Source of the DNA: Phocaeicola dorei
Lineage (GTDB): Bacteria > Bacteroidota > Bacteroidia > Bacteroidales > Bacteroidaceae
DNA: 64,000 bases
NCBI RefSeq assembly: GCF_013009555.1
Contig: NZ_CP046176.1
Coordinates: 3,255,501 to 3,319,500 of the forward strand
Direction: 5' to 3'
Below, piece by piece: positions 8,783 through 18,184 of this stretch. The notes beneath the pieces were generated by a model. That model worked only from the letters and a program-made list of their open reading frames with translations, was not told the DNA's origin and ran no database searches. How positions within the stretch are numbered: position 1 is the stretch's first letter; each line of letters begins with the position of its first letter. A program made the position numbers and the translations under genes.

Positions 8783-10156
8783 ATGATGAAACATACATTA
8801 TTATATATAGCCGTATCAGGAATGACTTTGCTGACTTCTTGCCAATTAGGTAAGCACTACACACGTCCCGACTTGCATCTGCCCCAACAATTAGATACGC
8901 TACGACAACAGGATACATTATCTATTGCCGATATGCAGTGGTGGGAAATCTATACGGACACAACCTTGCAAAGCTTGATAGAAAAAACGTTGGATAACAA
9001 CAAAGACATGAAAATTGCTGCGGCACGTGTAAAAGAACTTGCCGCAATGAAGCGCATAGACTTTGCCAACCTTTTCCCCCAACTGAACGGAGGCGCTTAT
9101 GCTCAAAAAGAAGGAAGTAATTATGGTGGTAACAACTATAAAAATGACCCCGAACTGGGTGGTAAACTTACCGTAACTTGGGAATTAGACCTATGGGGTA
9201 ACCTGCGTTGGGCAAAAGACAAAAGCATAGCACAATTCCTGGGAAGCATCGAGGCGCAACGTGCCTTGAAAATGAGTATTGTGTCCGAAGTGGCACAAGC
9301 CTATTTTGAATTGGTCGCATTAGACAATGAGCTGAACATTGTTCGTCAAACACTCTATGCCCGTAAAGAAGGAGTACGCTTGGCAAAACTTCGTTTTGAA
9401 GGAGGACTAACTTCAGAAACTTCTTATCAACAGGCACAAGTGGAGTATGCACGTACCGCAACTTTAGTTCCTGAACTAGAAAGGAAAATTTCATTGAAAG
9501 AAAATGATATTGCATTTTTAGCAGGCGAATACCCGCACCGCATACAGCGTTCCATTCTACCCGAAGAAGTAAAACTACCTGAAACATTACCAGTAGGTCT
9601 ACCCTCCACTCTGCTGGAACGTCGTCCCGATGTACGTGAAGCAGAACAGAAATTAATAGCAGCCAATGCCAGTGTAGGTATTGCCTATACCAATATGTTC
9701 CCACGACTTAGCCTCACAGCACAATATGGCGTAGAAAGTGAAGAATTCTCTGATTTCTTCAAATCGCCCATTCATTATATCAGTGGCAATCTTCTAACTC
9801 CTCTCTTCGCCATGGGAAAATACAGAGCAACCCTACAGGCCAAAAAGGCCGCATACGAACAGGAATGCTACAGCTATGAAAAATCAGTGCTGACTGCATT
9901 CAAAGAGGCCCGCAATGCCATTGTGGACTTCAATAAGATAAAAGATATCTACGAATCGCGCCTGCAACTGGAACGTTCCTCTAAAGCAACAATGGAACTG
10001 GCCCAATTGCAATACATCAATGGAGTAATAGGCTATCTAGATGTATTGGATGCACAACGTAGCTATTTCGACGCACAAATAGGATTAAGCAATGCAATAA
10101 GAGACAAACAGATTACATTAGTAAAATTGTATAAAGCATTAGGGGGTGGATGGTAA
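8783..10156 (+). CDS. Outer-membrane efflux channel lipoprotein (OprM/TolC family)
   Basis: This is the third component of the RND pump, forming the trimeric outer-membrane and periplasmic tunnel. The N-terminus is a lipoprotein signal ending in LLTSC (Cys at about residue 20). The family repeat is visible in two halves, and the signature LLERRPDVREAEQKLIAANA lies near residue 277, as in NodT/OprM proteins. Two Met codons start the frame (8783 and 8786) and either could be used. It follows the permease by 21 bp. The stop codon overlaps the foot of a hairpin that may terminate the operon. Confidence 0.94.
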   Translation: MMKHTLLYIAVSGMTLLTSCQLGKHYTRPDLHLPQQLDTLRQQDTLSIADMQWWEIYTDTTLQSLIEKTLDNNKDMKIAAARVKELAAMKRIDFANLFPQLNGGAYAQKEGSNYGGNNYKNDPELGGKLTVTWELDLWGNLRWAKDKSIAQFLGSIEAQRALKMSIVSEVAQAYFELVALDNELNIVRQTLYARKEGVRLAKLRFEGGLTSETSYQQAQVEYARTATLVPELERKISLKENDIAFLAGEYPHRIQRSILPEEVKLPETLPVGLPSTLLERRPDVREAEQKLIAANASVGIAYTNMFPRLSLTAQYGVESEEFSDFFKSPIHYISGNLLTPLFAMGKYRATLQAKKAAYEQECYSYEKSVLTAFKEARNAIVDFNKIKDIYESRLQLERSSKATMELAQLQYINGVIGYLDVLDAQRSYFDAQIGLSNAIRDKQITLVKLYKALGGGW

Positions 10157-10170
10157 CCATCCCCTCTTTT
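10141..10170. terminator. Hairpin overlapping the end of the efflux operon
   Basis: GGGGTGGATGG pairs imperfectly with CCATCCCC across the TAA stop, followed by TCTTTTCTG. It lies between two convergent genes. The stem is short and has a bulge, so confidence is modest. Confidence 0.4.
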
Positions 10171-10194
10171 CTGTATCTTCCTTTATCCGGAAAA

Positions 10195-11364
10195 TCAAAT
10201 TAAGATATATGCCTGATAGGACGTATTGTTCTCTACCGGTGTAAGTGACAAATAACCCGACTTCACTTTTCCATTCTCCAGATATAAAGGATACTTTTCT
10301 TGAAGCGCAAGATGAGAATGCCATGCCTCACCAGGCTTTGCATAATATTCTATAACATACCGTCCCTGCACGCCATCACACACATAGTTATCATATATCA
10401 AGCGTGCTACCACTCCCATATTCATACGAAGATTTATTTCCACACACGGATGAATGGCATACCCGCTATTTTGGGTACGGCATATCATCATATCCACCCC
10501 CAGATAGCCTTCGTAACTCCCTTTTATCACCTCTGCCAACTCTACCTGTAACGCCCTCCCAACCTGATGTAAGATTTCCGCAGAAACATAAGTGGATATC
10601 CTCGCTTCAATAACCCGATCCGCCGCCAACAAGTTTTCTTTATAAACACCTCTCTTATCCGTTTCAAATAAGGAATACCCTATAAAATGTACCTGTCCCC
10701 ACTCGTCTGCAAAAAACTCCATGGCAAAATCCAAAAGCTTATCATAAAAAGGTTCTCCTATCACCTCATGCTGAGTGGTAAGTATGTGTCGAATCCACCC
10801 TTCCAGAGGGATGGGAAAACTACCTGAAACATATTGTATCCCTCTTCCACTACCAGACCATGGCGCTTTTAACAAAGCACGAGAATGAGACAACACAAAA
10901 GCCTTCACTTCCTCTGTTGACGACAATACAAAAGCCTCCCCCAATATGGGAATATTCCCACCTATATGTCTACAAAGGCGGCGTAACACTTTTACAGCCG
11001 TCTGACGTCCGGATATTTGACGGATACGCTTCATACGCTCTACTGAAGGATATGCTGTATCAGGAAATCCAGCTTCCTGCAAACGACGCACCAAAGACGG
11101 ATTCCATCCCCAAGGAATCACCTTATTATAAATGGGTACGAATTCTAAAACCCAATTGACCGAAAGCGGCAAAAAAGATTGTCTTTCCATTGTTTTCATA
11201 CGCTGAGCAGAATCCAGCCACACAGTTCCTCCCTCTTCTGCATACCATGCAGGCAACATGGATAGCTCGGCCGCCATTCGTCGTGCACTGGCAGGTGCCA
11301 TATAATAAGGATCACCACAAGCTAATGCCATATCATTTTCCGGATTGAATAAATAAAGCGCTTC
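10195..11364 (-). CDS. ATP-grasp-like protein of unknown function
   Basis: I do not recognise a named family, but the architecture looks like an ATP-grasp ligase. LLKAPWSGSGRGIQ (about residue 160) resembles the ATP-binding lysine and glycine-rich loop, and YEGYLGVDMMICR followed by CVEINLRMNMG near the C-terminus resembles the Asp and Glu-x-Asn metal-binding part. The start at 11364 gives MEALYLFNPENDMALA, which reads as the natural N-terminus of this kind of protein; a frame extension of 14 codons to 11406 looks untranslated. It stands alone, converging with the efflux operon. The ligase reaction and substrates are unknown. Confidence 0.7.
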   Translation of the reverse strand, partial: EALYLFNPENDMALACGDPYYMAPASARRMAAELSMLPAWYAEEGGTVWLDSAQRMKTMERQSFLPLSVNWVLEFVPIYNKVIPWGWNPSLVRRLQEAGFPDTAYPSVERMKRIRQISGRQTAVKVLRRLCRHIGGNIPILGEAFVLSSTEEVKAFVLSHSRALLKAPWSGSGRGIQYVSGSFPIPLEGWIRHILTTQHEVIGEPFYDKLLDFAMEFFADEWGQVHFIGYSLFETDKRGVYKENLLAADRVIEARISTYVSAEILHQVGRALQVELAEVIKGSYEGYLGVDMMICRTQNSGYAIHPCVEINLRMNMGVVARLIYDNYVCDGVQGRYVIEYYAKPGEAWHSHLALQEKYPLYLENGKVKSGYLSLTPVENNTSYQAYILI

Positions 11365-11458
11365 CATTTCCGGACACAAAGATAAATGTTTTAGAGTACA
11401 AACCATTTCTCTTGTCCGTCTTTTAGTAGAAAAAAAAATAATATTTTGCTATCTCCAG

Positions 11459-11489
11459 TTTGCAATTTGAATTAGTATTGCTATATTTG
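11459..11489 (+). promoter_or_regulatory. Bacteroides-type promoter (TTTG-N19-TATATTTG) for the AAA ATPase gene
   Basis: TTTG at 11459-11462 and TATATTTG at 11482-11489 are separated by exactly 19 bases, matching the consensus of the main Bacteroides sigma factor. The ATG at 11510 lies 21 bases after the -7 element. Confidence 0.75.
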
Positions 11490-11509
11490 CAGCCGATAAA
11501 AAAGCAACC

Positions 11510-12688
11510 ATGGAAACCTTTTACAGAACACACAGTTATCTGGTGGAACATACAAATGCTCCTGTTCGCCGGGACTTGATGGACGAGATAGACTGGAATG
11601 ACAGACTGATCGGTATCAAGGGTACTCGTGGCGTAGGGAAAACGACTTTCCTCCTGCAATATGCAAAAGAAAAGTTCGGAACGGATCACTCATGTCTGTT
11701 CATCAACATGAATAACTTTTACTTCTCTAAATATACATTAGTGGAGTTTGCCGCAGAATTCGTAAAACGAGGAGGAAAAGTTTTGTTGATAGACCAAGTG
11801 TTTAAGTATCCCGAATGGAGCCACGACCTGCGTGCTTGCTATGAAATGTTTCCTACTCTGAAGATTATATTCACCGGATCATCCGTGATGCGACTGAAAG
11901 AAGAAAATCCAGAACTGAGCGGCATTGTCAAGGTATACTACCTGAGAGGTTTCTCATTCCGCGAATATCTGAATTTGCAAAGCGGCAATTGTTTCCGTGC
12001 CTATACCTTACAAGAAATTTTGGAGAATCACGAACAGATAGCGAAAACCATCCTGCGCAACGTGAAGCCCTTGGATTATTTTCAAGACTATCTGCATCAC
12101 GGTTTCTACCCATTCTTCCTGGAAAAACGTAACTTTTCGGAGAATCTGCTAAAAACCATGAATATGATGATAGAAGTAGATATACTTCTTATCAAACAAA
12201 TTGAGCTGAAATATCTTTCAAAGATAAAAAAATTACTATATTTGCTAGCTGTGGACGGACCCGTTGCTCCGAACGTCAGCCAGCTGGCCACGGAGATTCA
12301 AACTTCACGTGCCACGGTGATGAATTACATTAAGTATCTGGCAGATGCGCGTCTTATCAATATGGTTTATCCCAAGGGAGAGGAATTTCCCAAGAAACCT
12401 TCCAAACTGATGATGCACAACACCAACCTGATGTACTCCATTTATCCGGTAAAGGTCGAAGAACAGGATGTACTGGATACATTTTTCATGAATACCCTGT
12501 ATAAGGACCATAAACTATATAAAGGCGATAAAGGCACTTCATTTATGGTAGACAACGGACTGCATTTCCGTATTTGCGCAGAAGGGTGCAAGTTCAAAAA
12601 TAATCCAAACGTGTATTATGCCCTACACAAATTGGAATTAGGACACGGAAATATGATCCCATTATGGCTTTTCGGCTTTTTATATTAA
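11510..12688 (+). CDS. AAA family ATPase (AAA_14/DUF4143-like)
   Basis: It belongs to the group of stand-alone archaeal/bacterial AAA ATPases whose role is mostly unknown and which are very common in Bacteroides. The Walker A motif GTRGVGKTT lies at residues 38-46. The Walker B region reads KVLLIDQVFKYPEW, where most relatives have D-E: here residue 96 is Gln instead of the catalytic Glu. The sensor-1-like segment IIFTGSSVMRL follows. The C-terminal part includes a predicted winged-helix stretch (QLATEIQTSRATVMNYIKYL). It is transcribed alone from a well-formed promoter, 42 bp before the pyruvate oxidoreductase gene. Confidence 0.82.
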   Translation: METFYRTHSYLVEHTNAPVRRDLMDEIDWNDRLIGIKGTRGVGKTTFLLQYAKEKFGTDHSCLFINMNNFYFSKYTLVEFAAEFVKRGGKVLLIDQVFKYPEWSHDLRACYEMFPTLKIIFTGSSVMRLKEENPELSGIVKVYYLRGFSFREYLNLQSGNCFRAYTLQEILENHEQIAKTILRNVKPLDYFQDYLHHGFYPFFLEKRNFSENLLKTMNMMIEVDILLIKQIELKYLSKIKKLLYLLAVDGPVAPNVSQLATEIQTSRATVMNYIKYLADARLINMVYPKGEEFPKKPSKLMMHNTNLMYSIYPVKVEEQDVLDTFFMNTLYKDHKLYKGDKGTSFMVDNGLHFRICAEGCKFKNNPNVYYALHKLELGHGNMIPLWLFGFLY

Positions 12689-12730
12689 GAGATAGAGAAT
12701 AGATTTTATTACCTAATAATTAGTAATTGT

Positions 12731-15700
12731 ATGACTAAACAAAAAAAATTCATCACTTGTGATGGTAACCAGGCAGCAGCACATATCTCGTATATGTTCT
12801 CTGAAGTAGCTGCTATCTATCCCATCACTCCGTCGTCTACTATGGCTGAATACGTAGACGAATGGGCTGCCGCAGGTCGTAAAAACATCTTCGGCGAAAC
12901 AGTTTTGGTACAAGAAATGCAGTCAGAAGGCGGTGCAGCAGGTGCTGTTCATGGTTCTCTTCAGGCAGGTGCGTTGACTACCACTTACACTGCATCTCAG
13001 GGTCTGTTGCTGATGATCCCTAACATGTACAAAATTGCCGGTGAATTCCTGCCTTGCGTATTCCACGTATCGGCTCGTACATTGGCTTCACACGCATTGT
13101 GTATCTTTGGTGACCATCAGGACGTCATGTCTTGCCGCCAAACAGGTTTCGCCATGTTGTGCGAAGGTTCTGTACAAGAAGTTATGGATATGGCTGCTGT
13201 AGCTCATCTTGCTACTATCAAATCTCGCGTGCCATTCGTCAACTTCTTCGATGGTTTCCGTACTTCTCACGAAATCCAAAAAATTGAAATGCTGGAGAAT
13301 GAAGATCTGGCAGGTCTGATTGATCAACAGGCTTTGGCAGAATTCCGTGAACGCGCGTTGAATCCTAACAACCCTGTTGCACGCGGTATGGCTGAAAACC
13401 CCGACCACTTCTTCCAGCACAGAGAATCTTGCAATAACTTCTATGAAGCAGTTCCGGCTATCGTAGAAGAATACATGAACGAAATCAGCAAAATCACAGG
13501 CCGTCCTCATGGTTTGTTCGATTACTATGGTGCTGAAGACGCTGAACGCGTAATTATCGCAATGGGTTCTGTTACAGAAGCTGCCCGCGAAGCTATCGAC
13601 TACTTGATGAGCAAAGGTGAAAAAGTAGGTTTGGTTTCTGTACATTTATACCGTCCGTTCTCTGCTAAACATTTCTTGGCTGCTGTACCTAAGACTGCCA
13701 AGACTATCGCAGTTCTTGACCGTACTAAAGAACCGGGAGCAAACGGCGAACCTTTGTATCTGGATGTTAAAGACTGCTTCTATGGAACAGAAAACGCTCC
13801 GGTTATCGTAGGTGGACGTTACGGTTTAGGTTCTAAAGACACTACTCCTGCTCAAATCATCGCTGTATTCAAGAATTTGGCTCTGCCAATGCCGAAAAAC
13901 CACTTCACTGTGGGTATCGTAGACGATGTAACTTTCACTTCTCTTCCTCAAGAAGAAGAAATCGCATTAGGCGGTGAAGGTATGTTTGAAGCTAAATTCT
14001 ACGGATTAGGTGCTGACGGTACTGTAGGTGCTAACAAGAACTCAGTGAAAATTATCGGTGACAACACCGACAAGCACTGTCAGGCTTATTTCTCATACGA
14101 CTCTAAGAAATCTGGTGGTTTCACTTGCTCTCACCTCCGTTTCGGCGATACTCCTATCCGTTCTACTTATTTAGTAAATACTCCGAACTTCGTAGCTTGC
14201 CACGTACAAGCTTATTTGCACATGTACGATGTAACTCGTGGTTTACGTAAGAACGGTTCTTTCTTGTTGAACACTATTTGGGAAGGTGAAGAACTGGCCA
14301 AGAACTTACCGAACAAGGTTAAGAAATATTTCGCACAAAACAACATTACTGTTTACTATATCAATGCAACTCAGATTGCTCAGGAAATCGGTTTGGGCAA
14401 CCGTACCAATACCATCCTGCAATCAGCATTCTTCCGTATCACAGGCGTTATTCCTGTTGACTTGGCTGTAGAACAGATGAAGAAATTCATCGTTAAGTCT
14501 TATGGCAAGAAGGGCGAAGACGTGGTGAACAAGAACTATGCTGCCGTAGACCGTGGTGGCGAATACAAACAATTGGCTGTTGATCCGGCTTGGGCTAATC
14601 TGGAAGTTGAAGCTCCTGCTGCTAACAATGACCCTGCATTCATCAACGAAGTAGTTCGTCCTATCAACGCTCAGGATGGTGACTTGTTGCCGGTATCTGC
14701 ATTCAAAGGCATCGAAGACGGTACTTGGGAACAAGGTACTGCTCAATACGAAAAACGTGGTGTAGCTGCATTCGTACCTGAATGGAATGCTGAAAACTGT
14801 ATCCAGTGTAACAAGTGTGCATATGTTTGTCCTCATGCTTCTATCCGTCCGTTCGTACTTGACGCTGAAGAACAAAAGGGTGCAAACTTCGAGACATTGA
14901 AAGCTGTAGGTAAACAATTTGACGGAATGACATTCCGTATCCAGGTTGACGTGCTTGACTGTCTGGGTTGTGGTAACTGTGCTGATGTTTGTCCGGGCAA
15001 TCCGAAGAAGGGAGGCAAGGCTCTTACAATGAAACATTTGGAAAGCCAGTTGTCTCAAGCAGCCAATTGGGAATACTGCGCTAAGAACGTGAAGAGCAAA
15101 CAACATTTAGTAGATATCAAAGCCAATGTGAAGAACTCTCAGTTCGCTACTCCGTTGTTCGAATTCTCTGGAGCTTGTTCAGGTTGTGGTGAAACTCCAT
15201 ATGTGAAACTGATTTCCCAGTTATTCGGAGACCGTGAAATGGTTGCTAACGCTACCGGATGTTCTTCTATCTACTCTGGTTCTGTTCCTTCAACTCCTTA
15301 TACTAAGAACGAAAAGGGTCAAGGTCCTGCTTGGGCTAACTCATTGTTCGAAGATTTCTGCGAATTCGGTTTGGGTATGACTTTGGCTGACAAGAAACTT
15401 CGTGCACGTATCGAAGCTGCTATGAAGGATGCTATCGCCAGTGATACTTGTCCAGCAGAATACAAAGAAGCATTCCAGGAATGGATTGATGGTAAGGACG
15501 ATGCAGACAAGAGCAAAGCCGCTGCCGAAAAGATCATTCCAATGGTGGAAGCTGCTAAAGATAAATGTAAGAACTGCGCTACCATTGCAGAATTCAAGAA
15601 CTATTTGGTTAAGAAGAGCCAATGGATTATCGGTGGTGACGGTGCTTCTTACGATATCGGTTACGGTGGTTTGGACCATGTGATTGCTTCCGGCGAAGAT

Positions 15701-16276
15701 GTAAATATTTTGGTATTGGATACTGAAGTTTACTCTAATACTGGTGGTCAGTCATCTAAGGCTACTCCGCTGGGTGCTATCGCTAAGTTTGCCGCTTCAG
15801 GTAAGCGTGTACGTAAGAAAGACCTTGGTATGATCGCTACTACTTACGGTTATGTATATGTTGCCCAGATTGCTATGGGTGCTGACCAAGCTCAGACTTT
15901 GAAAGCTATCCGTGAAGCAGAAGCTTATCCCGGTCCGTCATTGGTTATCGCTTACGCTCCGTGTATCAACCACGGTTTGAAGGCAGGTATGGGTAAGAGC
16001 CAGGCTGAAGAGGCTAAGGCTGTAGAATGCGGTTACTGGCACTTATGGCGTTTCAACCCTGCTTTGGAAGAAGAAGGCAAGAATCCATTCATGCTTGACT
16101 CTAAAGAACCGAAATGGGAAGGTTTCCAGGATTTCTTGAAGAACGAAGTTCGTTTTGCCTCTGTAATGAAGCAGTATCCTGCTGAAGCTGCTGATCTGTT
16201 TGCTGCTTGCGAAGAAATGGCCAAGAAACGTTATGCTTCTTACAAACGTATGGAAGCAATGAATTGGAGTGAATAA
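12731..16276 (+). CDS. nifJ: Pyruvate:ferredoxin (flavodoxin) oxidoreductase
   Basis: This cytoplasmic enzyme of anaerobic metabolism oxidises pyruvate to acetyl-CoA and CO2 and reduces ferredoxin or flavodoxin. It is a single chain of 1181 residues, the normal length. Domains in order: pyrimidine-binding domain (AIYPITPSSTMAEYVDEWAA), gamma domain, two 4Fe-4S sites (CIQCNKCAYVC at about 690 and CLGCGNCADVC at about 744), and the TPP domain (CSGCGETPY near 818, GGDGASYDIGYGGLDH near 970, SNTGGQSSKATP after it). Codon use is strongly shifted to T-ending codons (GCT, GGT, CGT, TCT), unlike its neighbours, as expected for a highly expressed gene. A strong terminator follows. Confidence 0.97.
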   Translation: MTKQKKFITCDGNQAAAHISYMFSEVAAIYPITPSSTMAEYVDEWAAAGRKNIFGETVLVQEMQSEGGAAGAVHGSLQAGALTTTYTASQGLLLMIPNMYKIAGEFLPCVFHVSARTLASHALCIFGDHQDVMSCRQTGFAMLCEGSVQEVMDMAAVAHLATIKSRVPFVNFFDGFRTSHEIQKIEMLENEDLAGLIDQQALAEFRERALNPNNPVARGMAENPDHFFQHRESCNNFYEAVPAIVEEYMNEISKITGRPHGLFDYYGAEDAERVIIAMGSVTEAAREAIDYLMSKGEKVGLVSVHLYRPFSAKHFLAAVPKTAKTIAVLDRTKEPGANGEPLYLDVKDCFYGTENAPVIVGGRYGLGSKDTTPAQIIAVFKNLALPMPKNHFTVGIVDDVTFTSLPQEEEIALGGEGMFEAKFYGLGADGTVGANKNSVKIIGDNTDKHCQAYFSYDSKKSGGFTCSHLRFGDTPIRSTYLVNTPNFVACHVQAYLHMYDVTRGLRKNGSFLLNTIWEGEELAKNLPNKVKKYFAQNNITVYYINATQIAQEIGLGNRTNTILQSAFFRITGVIPVDLAVEQMKKFIVKSYGKKGEDVVNKNYAAVDRGGEYKQLAVDPAWANLEVEAPAANNDPAFINEVVRPINAQDGDLLPVSAFKGIEDGTWEQGTAQYEKRGVAAFVPEWNAENCIQCNKCAYVCPHASIRPFVLDAEEQKGANFETLKAVGKQFDGMTFRIQVDVLDCLGCGNCADVCPGNPKKGGKALTMKHLESQLSQAANWEYCAKNVKSKQHLVDIKANVKNSQFATPLFEFSGACSGCGETPYVKLISQLFGDREMVANATGCSSIYSGSVPSTPYTKNEKGQGPAWANSLFEDFCEFGLGMTLADKKLRARIEAAMKDAIASDTCPAEYKEAFQEWIDGKDDADKSKAAAEKIIPMVEAAKDKCKNCATIAEFKNYLVKKSQWIIGGDGASYDIGYGGLDHVIASGEDVNILVLDTEVYSNTGGQSSKATPLGAIAKFAASGKRVRKKDLGMIATTYGYVYVAQIAMGADQAQTLKAIREAEAYPGPSLVIAYAPCINHGLKAGMGKSQAEEAKAVECGYWHLWRFNPALEEEGKNPFMLDSKEPKWEGFQDFLKNEVRFASVMKQYPAEAADLFAACEEMAKKRYASYKRMEAMNWSE

Positions 16277-16294
16277 TTTCTAATACATGCATAT

Positions 16295-16329
16295 AAAAAA
16301 GGCTTGTTCATGAAGAACAAGCCTTTTTT
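16295..16329 (+). terminator. Strong intrinsic terminator after nifJ
   Basis: A perfect 15-bp stem (AAAAAAGGCTTGTTC pairing with GAACAAGCCTTTTTT) with a five-base loop and a run of six Ts lies 18 bp after the stop codon. Confidence 0.9.
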
Positions 16330-16366
16330 ATAACCTTTTCCTACCATTAGTATATATGAGGCCACG

Positions 16367-16376
16367 CATACGTATG
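16367..16376. repeat. Palindrome CATACGTATG upstream of the sulfatase
   Basis: The palindrome is part of GCATACGTATGC. The same ten bases recur at 18605-18614, on the other side of the sulfatase gene. Function unknown. Confidence 0.4.
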
Positions 16377-16453
16377 CACAAAATAAGACCTCAATTTCAA
16401 ATATTTCTACTTTTACCATCACTATTTATGGCTTAAGGTTACCAAAAATTTCC

Positions 16454-16461
16454 TACCTTTG
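16454..16461 (+). promoter_or_regulatory. -7 element TACCTTTG before the sulfatase
   Basis: TACCTTTG fits TAnnTTTG and lies 29 bases before the ATG. I do not find a good TTTG at the expected distance upstream. Confidence 0.5.
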
Positions 16462-16490
16462 CCACATAACATTATGAAAAACCTATAAAC

Positions 16491-18008
16491 ATGAATACTC
16501 TAACCAACCTGAAATACACATTGGCTGTCACAGCCGGACTGTGCTCCTCTTTTGCATACGCACAAAACCATCCTCATATCATACTGATAATGACAGACCA
16601 ACAGCGAGCCGATGCCATAGGCTGTATGGGAAACGATGCTGTTATCTCCCCTAACCTAGACGCACTAGCTGCCGAGGGAACATTATTTATGAATGGCTAT
16701 TCTTCTTGTCCAAGCAGCACTCCGGCACGTGCTGGTCTGCTGACCGGACTTTCTCCTTGGCATCATGGCTTGTTGGGATATGGAAAAGTATCTCCCGAAT
16801 ATAAATACGAAATGCCACAGATGCTAAAAGACGCTGGTTATTATACTTTTGGAATCGGGAAAATGCACTGGCATCCCCAACGGGTAAAACATGGTTTCGA
16901 AGGCACTCTGCTAGATGAAAGCGGACGCGTGGAAGACGAGAACTTCACCAGTGATTACCGCCAATGGTTCCAAACAAAAGCTCCCGGAAAGAATCCTGAC
17001 GCCACCGGTATAGGCTGGAACGACCATACGGCAAGTATATATAAATTGCCCGAAAACCTCCATCCTACCTATTGGACAGGAGAAATGGCCTGTGAACTTA
17101 TCAGCAACTACGATCCGACCAACAAACCGTTATTTCTGAAAGTTTCTTTTGCCCGTCCACACAGTCCGTATGATCCACCACAAAGATATCTGGACATGTA
17201 TGAGGATGCCCTAATACCCGATCCTGCTATCGGAGACTGGTGTGGCAAATACGCAAAAAAACTAAATCCTGAAAAGACGGCACAAGACGCTCCATACGGT
17301 AATTTTGGCAATGAATATGCACGCAATTCCAGACGTCATTATTATGCCAACATCACTTTCATTGACGAACAGATAGGCAGAATTATCCAAACATTGAAAG
17401 AAAAGGACATGTATAATGACGCATTAATCGTTTTCATTTCCGATCATGGCGATATGATGGGCGACCATTATCACTGGAGAAAGACTTATCCATACGAGGG
17501 CTCCACTCATGTGCCATACATCGTGAAATGGCCTTCCGTCGACCACGTTACACCGGGAAAAACAGACGCTCCTGTAGAGTTACGTGATATTCTTCCCACT
17601 TTCCTTGATGCAGCCGATGTGACCATCCCCACTGACATGGACGGCCGTTCTTTGTTGCCACTTGCCAAAGGCATGGAAACAACCTGGCGCAAGTATCTGG
17701 ATCTAGAACATGCCACCTGTTACAGTGATGACAACTATTGGTGCGCACTGACTGACGGCAAAATAAAATATATATGGCGTATCCACACCGGTACCGAAGA
17801 GTTATTCGACTTAACCCAAGACCCTCAGGAATTGCACAATGCCGTCAATGACAAAAAATACAGGAAGCAGCTGACGGAAATGCGTAATGAAATGATCCGT
17901 CATTTAAGTGAACGTGGCGAAGAGTTCGTGAAGGACGGTCGATTGGTGGTCAAGGAAAAGACCATGCTTTATGGACCTAATTATCCGGGGAAAGAAAATA
18001 AAAGATAA
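16491..18008 (+). CDS. Exported sulfatase, serine-type
   Basis: It hydrolyses sulfate esters, in gut Bacteroides usually from host or algal polysaccharides; the substrate here is unknown. A signal peptide covers about residues 1-24 (ends AYAQ). The metal-binding start is IILIMTDQQRADAIG (Asp36). The maturation motif C/S-x-P-x-R appears as S-T-P-A-R at residues 76-80 followed by AGLLTG, so Ser76, not Cys, would be oxidised to formylglycine, which needs an anaerobic radical SAM maturase encoded elsewhere. FISDHGDMMGDHYHWRK and TYPYEGSTHVPYIV are the conserved C-terminal active-site parts. No SusCD pair or glycoside hydrolase is next to it, so it is not in a visible polysaccharide locus. Confidence 0.92.
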   Translation: MNTLTNLKYTLAVTAGLCSSFAYAQNHPHIILIMTDQQRADAIGCMGNDAVISPNLDALAAEGTLFMNGYSSCPSSTPARAGLLTGLSPWHHGLLGYGKVSPEYKYEMPQMLKDAGYYTFGIGKMHWHPQRVKHGFEGTLLDESGRVEDENFTSDYRQWFQTKAPGKNPDATGIGWNDHTASIYKLPENLHPTYWTGEMACELISNYDPTNKPLFLKVSFARPHSPYDPPQRYLDMYEDALIPDPAIGDWCGKYAKKLNPEKTAQDAPYGNFGNEYARNSRRHYYANITFIDEQIGRIIQTLKEKDMYNDALIVFISDHGDMMGDHYHWRKTYPYEGSTHVPYIVKWPSVDHVTPGKTDAPVELRDILPTFLDAADVTIPTDMDGRSLLPLAKGMETTWRKYLDLEHATCYSDDNYWCALTDGKIKYIWRIHTGTEELFDLTQDPQELHNAVNDKKYRKQLTEMRNEMIRHLSERGEEFVKDGRLVVKEKTMLYGPNYPGKENKR

Positions 18009-18130
18009 TGTACGTTGTACAGAGGGATCGTCTCCAATTGTCCCACTTTTTCCTACAACAGAGTTTTATAATTCTGCTGTCACTGTTGTCACCTATTCCC
18101 TGCAACCCCTATAAACAGGAAGTTAGAGAG

Positions 18131-18178
18131 GTGGTGGCAGCACATTATTTTATGTACAAAAATGCCTACTGCCACCAC
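18131..18178. repeat. Inverted repeat GTGGTGGCAG / CTGCCACCAC
   Basis: The arms are 18131-18140 and 18169-18178, ten perfect pairs around a 28-base AT-rich loop. There is no T-run, so it is not an obvious terminator. It may end the sulfatase transcript or be part of the repeat region. Confidence 0.5.
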
Positions 18179-18184
18179 TTTATC

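Noticed and set aside
9168..9704. Long open frame on the minus strand opposite the outer-membrane channel gene
   Set aside because: It is a shadow of the well-supported channel gene, with odd composition (many His, Arg, Trp) and no domain pattern.
14423..15106. 227-codon open frame opposite the pyruvate oxidoreductase gene
   Set aside because: It results from the biased codon use of the real gene; no protein features.
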